DNA of 64,000 nt from Nemertoderma westbladi (Eukaryota > Xenacoelomorpha > Nemertodermatida > Nemertodermatidae): contig JAUCBJ010000267.1 of assembly GCA_032718475.1 (NCBI GenBank), forward strand, positions 45,664-109,663, written 5' to 3'. The notes below the pieces were generated by a model that was not told the DNA's origin, did no database searches, and saw nothing but the letters and a program-made list of their open reading frames with translations. Each line of letters begins with the position of its first letter. The first letter of the stretch is position 1. The position numbers and the translations under genes are program-made. Shown here in pieces: positions 11,974 through 20,700 of this stretch.

Positions 11974-13473
11974 CTAATAATATTGTAGCGACGCACGGGG
12001 TGGCGCGCAAATGTTCCAATACACTAACGCTTGCCGCTTGAAGTGGGATTTGAACTCCGCTCCCGGTGGCGTGTTGTATTCGCCATACGCCTCCTCGTAC
12101 TTCTTCTGCGTCTTCAACTTAAAGTCCCAATTATACAACAAGTGTGCTATAAAGCCCATACCAGTCTTGGCAGAGTTGGGATACTCCCTATAAATTCCAA
12201 TATCCTGTGCCCATAGCAACAATAGCTTGGTGTCGACAAACGGTCTCGGCAATCTATCTTCCAGATCAGTCATGGCGTTGAAGTCGCTCTCCAAATCGCT
12301 CTGGACTCCCGATCCCACCTTGACGTAATCTTGGTTGAGAATAGCCTCTCTAACTTTCTTGGGTAACATCCTGGCGTCGATACGCTCCGCTCCGTGCATA
12401 CCTCCTCGCCTGCATACCTCCAAAATCTGTTCCCTAGGATCCTTCCCCTTCCGATATTGTGTCGTTATGATGGGCTCCGGTCTCTCTCGATCCGCCCTCA
12501 CACGCATAAACACATGAGTCACACCATCGGCCGCACGAATTTGAATACACTTGCTAGTCAAGCATTCCTGATGGGACCCTCCTTCATTGTCGTAGAACAT
12601 CACTCTCCAATCCTGCAGTGATTCCTCCGTCTTCCTCCACTGACGCTGAATCTCATCTGATGGGGTCCACATGCGCTCGATCGCCTTGTGGTCATCATAT
12701 CGGGTATAAGAACCCTTCCTCCTCAGCCACGTCTGGTCTACCTCCTCGTCGTCTGGGAATGTAGCCACCGCGACCCATACTTTGATGTACTTATCCAACC
12801 ATCCGAATAGCTTACTCTCCTTCCCCGGAGCTCCAATCTTGTCCAAAGTGTCATAATCTGTGATCTGCATTGGGACATCACGCAAGAACTTCGCGCATAA
12901 AACTTCCCGTAGACAGTCAACGTTCCAATGGTCCGCCATTCTTACCATCGGCAAGAATCGTATCGCTTCTTGCGACTCCGGATGATCTACTAATATCGCA
13001 GGTTCGGTGCCGTCGGAATAATACACCGGTCCGGGTTGAGATACGACCTGTGGAACAAATCCGGTCACTCTCCTCGTCTCCTCTTGATGTCTATCCGCGG
13101 TCTTATTATACTCCGCTATCCTGTTCTCAAAGAACTCTTTCGCCTTCGCCGCTCGCTCCTCCTGCCGCAACGCGTCTATGTCGTCCTGATGCTCAGGCGT
13201 GAGGCTTCTCACTCGGTGAGGTGAAGTAAACGTAGTCCAGGGACTCGAGAGCTCCAAACCCGCGGGTTTGGTACCCGAGTCCCGCGCCGCTTCGCGCCGC
13301 GCCTCTAGATCCTTGTAGGCTCGGTACAGCGAAATGGCCGCTGCCGTCTCTATCAAACTGGGTGTCGAACAGGGTTTAATCTCCGTATACGGATCTAATG
13401 TCGTAACGGTCGGCGTAATGGGTCTCGGAGGTCGCTTTCCGCTGAAGTCGATACTGATCATCGGGTTGCTCAT
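11974..13473 (-). CDS. Element A accessory frame, central part (499 aa, unknown function)
   Basis: Lies 3' of integrase, where other retroelements may carry env-like genes, but no signal peptide or membrane anchor is visible. The sequence is hydrophilic with a charged helical region at about residues 90-135, followed by a mixed alpha/beta-looking part containing YIKVWVAVATF and LLLLWAQDIGIYREY. I do not recognise the family. It starts at ATG 13473, but the same frame is open upstream through 27 codons to a TGA at 13555-13557, so the true protein probably starts at 14043. The segment around NPMISIDF...TLDP aligns with KPMIRVSEY...TLDP in element B (about 37555-37640). The region around AKEFFENRI aligns with LREFLDERI at about 38020. 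Homology in a second family argues that it is a real gene. Confidence 0.65.
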   Translation of the reverse strand: MSNPMISIDFSGKRPPRPITPTVTTLDPYTEIKPCSTPSLIETAAAISLYRAYKDLEARREAARDSGTKPAGLELSSPWTTFTSPHRVRSLTPEHQDDIDALRQEERAAKAKEFFENRIAEYNKTADRHQEETRRVTGFVPQVVSQPGPVYYSDGTEPAILVDHPESQEAIRFLPMVRMADHWNVDCLREVLCAKFLRDVPMQITDYDTLDKIGAPGKESKLFGWLDKYIKVWVAVATFPDDEEVDQTWLRRKGSYTRYDDHKAIERMWTPSDEIQRQWRKTEESLQDWRVMFYDNEGGSHQECLTSKCIQIRAADGVTHVFMRVRADRERPEPIITTQYRKGKDPREQILEVCRRGGMHGAERIDARMLPKKVREAILNQDYVKVGSGVQSDLESDFNAMTDLEDRLPRPFVDTKLLLLWAQDIGIYREYPNSAKTGMGFIAHLLYNWDFKLKTQKKYEEAYGEYNTPPGAEFKSHFKRQALVYWNICAPPRASLQYY

Positions 13474-13554
13474 CGGGTAACCTCCCTCGTTATATCTAAG
13501 GAATTGGTGAGCTGGACATCGCGTTAATATCGGTTCCGGATGTTGCTCGTCTAG

Positions 13555-14043
13555 TCAGTCGGGAATCGCCACGTCCTGTTTATTCATGCATTCACCACAC
13601 TTGTAGAACAGCTTGTACACGCTGAAGACTTTCGGCGTCTCCTGATCCTCGCCTCGAGTCCTCCGATACAGGTGCATTCCGTCGAACTGGTCTCGGACTG
13701 CAGGTAGAGGCTCCTCGTGTCGTAAATACATATTCATATGGTATAGTCGTGCGATTTCCTCGTCCGGATCTGCGCTAATGTCGCACACGTCCAAAGCAAA
13801 GTCGTAGGGATACCGCGTGCGATACTCTCTCCGCAAAACTTCCATCCGGTCCCCCAACGCTCTCATTCTTTCTCTCCGTAATTCTTTATCATAACTTGGT
13901 TTATACTTCCCGTTCAGCTCCATCACGGACCGCCCATGGTAGTAAACGTTAGAGTCTTTACATCCTGGTCGCGCGAATGGTAGCTCCGCCTCCTCTCTGG
14001 CAGTAAATCCTCTGCGCGGTTGCGCTCTAATATCCCTCTCCAT
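13555..14043 (-). CDS. Element A accessory frame, N-terminal part (162 aa, CxxC motif)
   Basis: Starts at ATG 14043, about 760 bp after integrase. It is strongly basic and charged in the first 80 residues. Residues from about 90 to 155 align with elements B and C: TRYP, then MYL...PLP.V...F..M, then a YK/Y segment ending in CGEC (A) or CDEC (B). The TGA at 13555-13557 is in frame with the next segment. Beyond it the frame continues without a stop and encodes RCPAHQFLRY, matching RCFKHGFTRY in B. The stop therefore splits a conserved C-x2-C...C-x2-H motif, which suggests that the stop is a recent lesion or is read through. Probable zinc or nucleic-acid binding is inferred from the motif only. 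Confidence 0.65.
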   Translation of the reverse strand: MERDIRAQPRRGFTAREEAELPFARPGCKDSNVYYHGRSVMELNGKYKPSYDKELRRERMRALGDRMEVLRREYRTRYPYDFALDVCDISADPDEEIARLYHMNMYLRHEEPLPAVRDQFDGMHLYRRTRGEDQETPKVFSVYKLFYKCGECMNKQDVAIPD

Positions 14044-14800
14044 TATGTTACGCGTATATACATATATATATATCCCAATAAGTGCCGTTACGTAACCAAT
14101 TACACTGTGGGTAAATCAGTTAGATGCCGCCGAAGGACAGACCTCCCGAACCCCCCCGCCTTCCAGCAGTTCAGGTTCGACTCTCTAGATCCCGTCTCTT
14201 CCTAACTAACTATCCTCTAACCTATTCCCATGCATAGCGCAAAAACTTTGGAGATAAACTGGCCGTGACCAACTCACTTTTTGATGCCCAAACTACTCCC
14301 ATTACTCGTACTAAACTACAGTAGTTAGAAAGGACCATAGCCACAATACTCGACTATACCAAACCCACAGGTTTGATAATCGAACATCACACATCCTGCA
14401 AACTACTGAGTGGGGTCCATGCACGCCTCTGGTGCTACTAACCTTTAGCACCTTAGTTGCACTGTTGGCACCAATCTGTGGAAGTTGCTAAACTCAATTT
14501 ACACTCCTACGTAATATAGCCGTCACCATGGTTTCTAAATGCTATTTTCCAGGCTTCACGACTTTCAAATTACTGTTATCTATAGACGAATTCTAAAACG
14601 CGTCTATACACAGCGTCTGGAATTGTCTTGGGTTCACTTCTAATTTTTAAAATTTTCTAATTTTCCAAAAAATTTTGAAAATAAAATTTTGTTTTGATAC
14701 CCACCAGACAAAACTCAACGCAAATCACCACAACCCCGCTCCTATGCATTTCCTTGTATTTGCATACGAGGAATGCATACGAAGTGAGTTGCGTCCAACA
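14044..14800. other. Spacer between integrase and accessory frame in A
   Basis: 757 bp, AT-rich, without a convincing reading frame. It holds one copy of the recurring palindrome (CAAACCCACAGGTTTG, 14360-14375). It may contain signals for expression of the downstream accessory frame, but none could be identified. Confidence 0.5.
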
Positions 14801-16552
14801 CTAACTCTGTTTTGAGGCAGGAGACAAATTATAATCTCCCGTCTCGATACGTGTCTCCTCTAATAACACAATATCTTGGACCGGTCGGTCCAAGGTGTGT
14901 AAACCATTAGTTTTACACCTTTTTGGGTGCGGACACTTGCACCTAATTTTCACAGTGACTGTGCGCACTATGTTTTGCACGTCTGGGTGTGTGTGCAAGA
15001 TCACTCCCGTCTCCCAATACTTTCTCTTGACAATGGGTTCGGTTATCAACACGTAATCTCCCCTTTGGAGACTCCGAACCGTTTTGTACCACTTTGTTCT
15101 GGTGGATATGGTGGGAAGATAGTATTCCCGCCAATATTCCCAGAATGTGTACGCCACAAACTGTGTTACTTTCCAGCTCTTACGACTATATAGGTCGGCA
15201 CTAATGGGTTCTGATGCCGGCACAAGAAATGCTGGACTCTGCATTAGCAAATGATTCGGCGTTAATGCAACACCGTCTGGCAACATAGCTATCGGCCTCG
15301 AGTTTAGGGTATGCTCGATTTCAATGAAAGCTGTGACCAGTTCGTCGTCGGTAAGTTGTTTGTTTACAGGCAATGTTTTGGCAATGGCCTGTTTTACAGA
15401 GCGAACTAAACGCTCCCAACTTCCTCCTCTCCAAGGACTTTCTGGAGTATTAAATCTCCATTCTACTCGTTGCGGCAAAAGTGCTGCAGAAATTTCCTTA
15501 TTCTGTGCTGCTTTATGAGCCGCGTTCAACTCGCTATTCCCTCCGACAAAGTTTGTACCCTTGTCAGAGTAGAACGCCTTTACTAGTCCTCTCCTGGCCA
15601 TAAATCTCTTCAAGGCCAGGAGCAGAGATTTGGTCGACATGTCTGCCACACGCTCGATATGTATGGCTCTACTCGCCATACATGTCAATAGCAGACCCCA
15701 TCGCTTGTGGGTCAGCCGTCCACTCTTTGCTTCAATCGGACCAAAACAATCCACCCCTGTGTTCGTAAAGGGTGGGTCATATGCCTGCACTCTCGCTTCC
15801 GGGAGTTCAGCCATCTCCTGTTCCAATACTCTGGCGTTCACCCTCTTGCAAACCAGACAGGCGTCATACATAGTGCCGACTGCCCTGCTTGGCTGCAATA
15901 GAATGAATCGCTGTCTCGCTGCCGACAAACAGTGTAACCTTCCCGCGTGATGCAACCTCTTATGTATATCCCATAGAATCGCTCTTTGCAATTCTATCGG
16001 GTAACTAGGGATTATCACTGGGAATCGAAACTGTAAGTTTATGTCGACAGTCTGGATTCTCGATCTATGACAAATCAAACCCTTATGGATTAATGGACTC
16101 CATTTTCTAAGGGGTTTATAGAGAACTGGTCGTTGAGCCGATAATAGATGGAATTCTTTAGGGAAGGCACACATTTGATAATATCTCAAATGCTTTAATT
16201 CCGCTTGATCAATCTCATCCTCTGTCAGAGGTTGTTTCAATTTCCGAATTCGCTCACTATTGGTGCTCAATGGTTCTCTCAAATGTTTCGAATGTTTTAA
16301 ACAAAGGTACGAAACGTATCGGCTTAACCACGCAGTTCTTTTACAAATTGTCAGCCAAGAGGCAGACGAATTTAGTAATTTGTCATAAACACTGCATGAC
16401 TCTAATGCCAGCGACGGTTGTCCGCTAACTAATGGAAGTTTCGAATCCAAACCCGCAGGTTTGGAAACCAAAGGATCCATTATGTCGGTCATTTTCTGTC
16501 CGTCACGCCAACTGTGACTCCGGTTTAGTCTGTAAGGGTGGTTTGATGTCAT
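14801..16552 (-). CDS. Element A integrase (Pao-type), 583 aa
   Basis: Inserts the cDNA into the host genome. An N-terminal H2C2-like zinc site is visible at about residues 197-235 (HKRLHH...CLVC). The DDE core follows: D268 in GVDCFGP, D330 in FYSDKGTNFVG and E380 in PWRGGSWERL, with D-61-D-49-E spacing. The C-terminal part (about 455-570) with FWEYWREYYLPT and RGDYVLITEP fits the DUF5641-like tail of BEL/Pao integrases. The frame is +1 relative to the upstream RNase H frame and overlaps it by 50 bp (16503-16552). The first Met lies in that overlap, so this is probably the end of Pol joined by a frame change, not a separately started gene. The integrase frame itself has no internal stop. Confidence 0.9.
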   Translation of the reverse strand: MTSNHPYRLNRSHSWRDGQKMTDIMDPLVSKPAGLDSKLPLVSGQPSLALESCSVYDKLLNSSASWLTICKRTAWLSRYVSYLCLKHSKHLREPLSTNSERIRKLKQPLTEDEIDQAELKHLRYYQMCAFPKEFHLLSAQRPVLYKPLRKWSPLIHKGLICHRSRIQTVDINLQFRFPVIIPSYPIELQRAILWDIHKRLHHAGRLHCLSAARQRFILLQPSRAVGTMYDACLVCKRVNARVLEQEMAELPEARVQAYDPPFTNTGVDCFGPIEAKSGRLTHKRWGLLLTCMASRAIHIERVADMSTKSLLLALKRFMARRGLVKAFYSDKGTNFVGGNSELNAAHKAAQNKEISAALLPQRVEWRFNTPESPWRGGSWERLVRSVKQAIAKTLPVNKQLTDDELVTAFIEIEHTLNSRPIAMLPDGVALTPNHLLMQSPAFLVPASEPISADLYSRKSWKVTQFVAYTFWEYWREYYLPTISTRTKWYKTVRSLQRGDYVLITEPIVKRKYWETGVILHTHPDVQNIVRTVTVKIRCKCPHPKRCKTNGLHTLDRPVQDIVLLEETRIETGDYNLSPASKQS

Positions 16553-17771
16553 AACTTACCCTTCCGGACCTAGTAGTCACGTAAGTCTGTTGGTCTGACA
16601 GGTCTCCGGGCCGCTCCAATAACTCTTCAGGCCGCTCCAATGACTCTTCAGGCCGCTCCAATGACTTAAGTTTGGCTTTAGACTTCGACTTAGAGACTTT
16701 CTCCACTTTGACTTCTGCATCTTCAGGCATCGGATTGGTCACTATCTTTAGTCGTTCTGGCCAATGTTCCTGTGTCCTCGTTAGAAAATCAGGTCCATGC
16801 AACCAAAACTCCTGCGACTCTTCCCGACAGAATTCCGCCGGCATTGCACCTCTCGAAGTTATGTCGGCCGGGTTTAACACTCCCGGACAATGTCTCCATT
16901 GTTCCTTCGTCGAAAAGTCAACGATCTGAGCGCGTCTGTTGGCCACAAATGTCTTTAGTGCAATATTGTCGGCCGCAATGTATACTAACACCAAGGATGC
17001 GTCCGTCCAATAGAATAAGGTCAATGTCGTGTCTAACTCCTCAATTATTTGCTTACTTACCTCGACCGAAACTACAGCCGCCTGTAACTCTGCACGAGGG
17101 ACAGTCATGTATTTGACCGGCATTGTCTTTGATCTAGAAGTCACAAAGGCCGTCTCAAATTTGTCCTGACTTACCTCTCGGCGAAGGTAGGCTACCATAC
17201 CAAAGCCGGTGTCACTTGCGTCACTGAATAAATGCAGCTCGAGATCAGCTGGAAATACCAGCTGATTCGGAAAGTAGGAACGGGGTACGTCTATGTTTTT
17301 CAATAGATGTAACTCGGCTTCCCACTCCCTCCACTGCTTTGCATGTATAGGAGATATTGGTTCGTCCCACTTTAAGTCGGACAACCAAATTTTCCTCATG
17401 CACGCTCGTGCCTGTAATATAACCGGACTGATAAAGTTCATCGGGTCAAATAGTCTACTCAATGTCGATAAGCAAATCCTCTTAGTCAAAACTTTGTCTG
17501 GGCTACTGGGCTCAAATCTAACTCTTACCTGGAACTTGTCTGAGTTCGGGTTCCAAGCGAGTCCCAGTACTCGCGCCATGGGGATTGGTTCTACCCCCAA
17601 TTCTATGTCTCCGCTCCCGCGATCCTTTACCGGGAACGATTCTAATAGGGCCTCCGAGTTAGTAGTGAACTTGGTCAGAGGAAATCCCCCTGTAGCCAAG
17701 CACTCTTGCAGGCCGTGAGCCACTTCTATGGCTTGTTCCGCCGTGTCCTTGGACACCAATCCGTCGTCCAT
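16503..17771 (-). CDS. Element A reverse transcriptase C-terminal part and RNase H
   Basis: Begins at the Met of the YMDD catalytic box, in the same frame as the upstream gag-pro-RT frame, which stops at TGA 17781-17783 four codons before. The RT thumb/connection (LSTLSRLFDPMNFISPVILQ) is followed by a Pao-type RNase H. Candidate catalytic acids are D184 (LFSDASDTGFG), E228 (PRAEL), D257 (FYWTDAS) and D303 (NPADITSRG). Near the end a 7-residue tandem repeat (LERPEES-like, three copies) leads into TRSGR, a linker common before retroelement integrases. The start is dictated by the preceding stop and is unlikely to be a natural translation start. Confidence 0.88.
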   Translation of the reverse strand: MDDGLVSKDTAEQAIEVAHGLQECLATGGFPLTKFTTNSEALLESFPVKDRGSGDIELGVEPIPMARVLGLAWNPNSDKFQVRVRFEPSSPDKVLTKRICLSTLSRLFDPMNFISPVILQARACMRKIWLSDLKWDEPISPIHAKQWREWEAELHLLKNIDVPRSYFPNQLVFPADLELHLFSDASDTGFGMVAYLRREVSQDKFETAFVTSRSKTMPVKYMTVPRAELQAAVVSVEVSKQIIEELDTTLTLFYWTDASLVLVYIAADNIALKTFVANRRAQIVDFSTKEQWRHCPGVLNPADITSRGAMPAEFCREESQEFWLHGPDFLTRTQEHWPERLKIVTNPMPEDAEVKVEKVSKSKSKAKLKSLERPEESLERPEELLERPGDLSDQQTYVTTRSGRVSYDIKPPLQTKPESQLA

Positions 17772-17780
17772 GTAGAAGTT

Positions 17781-20700
17781 TCACAAGATGGACTCGATAA
17801 CCTCTACTGGGTACTTACCAATCTGGGCTGTTGCCGTTTTCTTTAGAACAAACAGCGTGCCATTTGGACTATCGCGGGCGCCAAATATCCTAACGTACAT
17901 TTGGTATGTAACCACTGGGCCGGATAAGTCTTCATTCTCGTACCAGAGAAAGCGAAGGCTATCCTGGTCTGCCTTACAGGCTCTTACCTGGTGGAACATC
18001 GCCTCGATGTCACAAGTAAATGCGAATCGCCGCTGTCTAAAACGTAACAGTATTCCGATCAAATAGTTATTCAGGTTGGGACCATCCATCAACTCTGAAT
18101 TCAGGGACATACCTCTATAGACTGCTGCGCAGTCGTTGACTACTCGGACTTTGTCAGGTTTGTCAGGGTGAGTCACATAGTGGTGTGGAAGGTAATAAGT
18201 CTGGTCTGTCACTAAGTCAGGGTCCTCTACCTTCCCAGCAAATCCCTTGGCGAAATAGTTGTTGATCTGGGCGCAATACTTCTCCCTAATGTCCGGATTC
18301 TTCAACAACCGAGCCCTTACTCCATTTAATCTTTTCAAGGCTAAGCTGTAGTTGTTCTCCAACTTAGGTGGTTGTCGACGCCACAACATTCCAACTTCAA
18401 AATGTCCAGTCGGTAGTAGACGTATGGTATCTTCCATCATCTCCAGCGACCGTTTCTCATCAGTAGACATGGCCAGGTCATATCCACCGGGTTCCATTGC
18501 GTCCCTATCCAGCCATTCGACGGTTCTGGCTCCTGTCTCGAGGTCCTGGCATATCAATTCCTTCTGTAATTCCTCCTCACTGTACTGGAAAATGTCTAGG
18601 TCTCGATATTTAGCCACTTGACCCTCCACTATTTCTGTATAAGTCAAAACGTTAGTCAGATAAGTAGCGTGGGCCGCTGAACCAGACCCACGGGTCTGAT
18701 AACAGTAGTCCTCGGGTTCACTATCTGTCCGGTCGTTATGAAGTGGTTCCGACAACCTAACATTATCGGGAATCAACTCCTCGTCCGACTCGCTAAAGTC
18801 ACTATAGTGGTCAATGCAGGTTCTCCTAAACTCGTCTATGTCTGGTGGTTCTACTAACGGTGGTTGAGTTATAGGCTGTAATTCGTCGTATCTGTCCATT
18901 GGCTTGTCGCCACCTGTAAACTCATAAGACATGGGTACTCTTGTATACCAACCTAGTATGGTCCTATGGGCATGTGGTCCATTGACATGCGGCTCAGCTG
19001 GTCTCGTTTCCCATATCTGGTGTGCGATCAGCTGTTCTGCACCAATTAACATAGAAACATTCCTATAACCTACCTGGTGTCTGGGTATCCTGAGCTTGTC
19101 AAAATACTCCTGTGCTATGGGACTCATCGGCGGCACCTTACCTAACTGCCTGCCGAATCCCTTCATAGCTAGACACTTAAATCCGTCCAATGGCAAAGCT
19201 TTCCGTTCTTGTCGAGTGTGTTGGTCTCTCGGAAGTAGGGAATCTAGTTCTACCGAAATTCTGTGTCCCTTGAGGTCTCCTACCCCGTGCATAGACTTCA
19301 ACTCTATTTGGATCTCCTCGGCGTCCTGGAAGCTAGAAACAGCTCTCGCCACTTCCTCGTCGATATACGATAATGTGGACGCAGTGTCCAACATCACATA
19401 TATTCGTTTCGATCCCTTATCTCCAGTGAGTTTCACCGGAATCACGCTAAATATTTCCGACGTGGCCGATGATAAATACGTCCGCGCGCTGGTCGATGAA
19501 CTATCCGCGGTGAAACCTTGGCAGGTCACTTCTCTCGCGCTCAACTCGCCATCCTCGTCCGACGAACCTGGTTGGTAACCATCGTCCTGGATGCCAGTGT
19601 ACGTATTCCTCCTTATCGATACGGGTTCTTTGCTCCCCTTCCTGTGAGGATTTCGCTGTAAGTAACGGTCCGTTGGGGTATGGAAATCCGCATGTAGCAA
19701 CTTGTGATGTAGTCTGCCGCATTCCATGCATCCGTCCTTGCTGTTCGGGCACTGCCGCCATACATGGCCTGGCGCAAGACATGCCCAACAGGTGTCCAAC
19801 GTCCGCACTTGAACTCTTCTCTGTTCCGAATTTAATTCTTTGAACCGTCTGCAACTATCTAACTTATGGTCGTCAGATCTTACCTCCTTTAGTAAACAGT
19901 ATTGGCAACCTACAAATCCATCCGGCAACTCCTGTTGCTTTAACCTAGGTCTATCTAACCGCTCACCTGACCATACTCGCGAGTCTGATCTAAAGGCTGG
20001 GGTATTCGAATTATATCTGTCTACTGAGTTATAAGTCACAGTGGTCCTGTCATCGTCAAAACTTACCATAGACTTACCGGTAACAGGTTTAGACTCCCTC
20101 ATATTCTCTTCTGAGAAGTTTGATTTCATCTCTGCTACTGCGTCTGTGGCTATCATGTCATGAATATGCTGAAGTGTCAACACCTTACCTTGGCCCTCCA
20201 ACTTATTCTCTAATTTGCGCCATTTCTGTCTGTAACGCATGTTTAGACGTCTTATTACGCTTTTCAAAACTTCGGCGTGATCACCATGATGAGGTAGATT
20301 CACCGTCCTCAAGATGTCCAATGCGTTCGAAATAGCGTTCGCTAAGTTCAACAGCTCTAACGGAGTTGTAATCCTTCCGCCCTTACCCAAGTCTTCTACT
20401 ATCGACTGCGCCATCTTCGTTTTATTCCCGTAGATGTCACTAAGCGTCTTCATCGCTAACTCAAATGCTCTTTCATTGCCGACGAAGTTATCAGCAATGG
20501 CTCTAGGTTCTCGATGGAGCATCTGAAGCAAATAGTTGAACTTCTCGTTGGGAGTAAAGGTGCTGTTGGTTAGCTGCTCGTCGACATAGGTTCTAAAGGT
20601 CCTCCAGTGCTTGTGGTTGCCCATAAACTTCTGGGGTTGTTGCGTCGGCAGTCCTTGCCTAGCAGCAAACTTACCTATGTCCCTAAGGGTTGCGTCATTC

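Noticed and set aside
17781-17783. Selenocysteine or programmed readthrough at the RT TGA
   Set aside because: It sits inside the catalytic core, not at a gag-pol boundary, and no recoding signal was recognised; a nonsense change is simpler.
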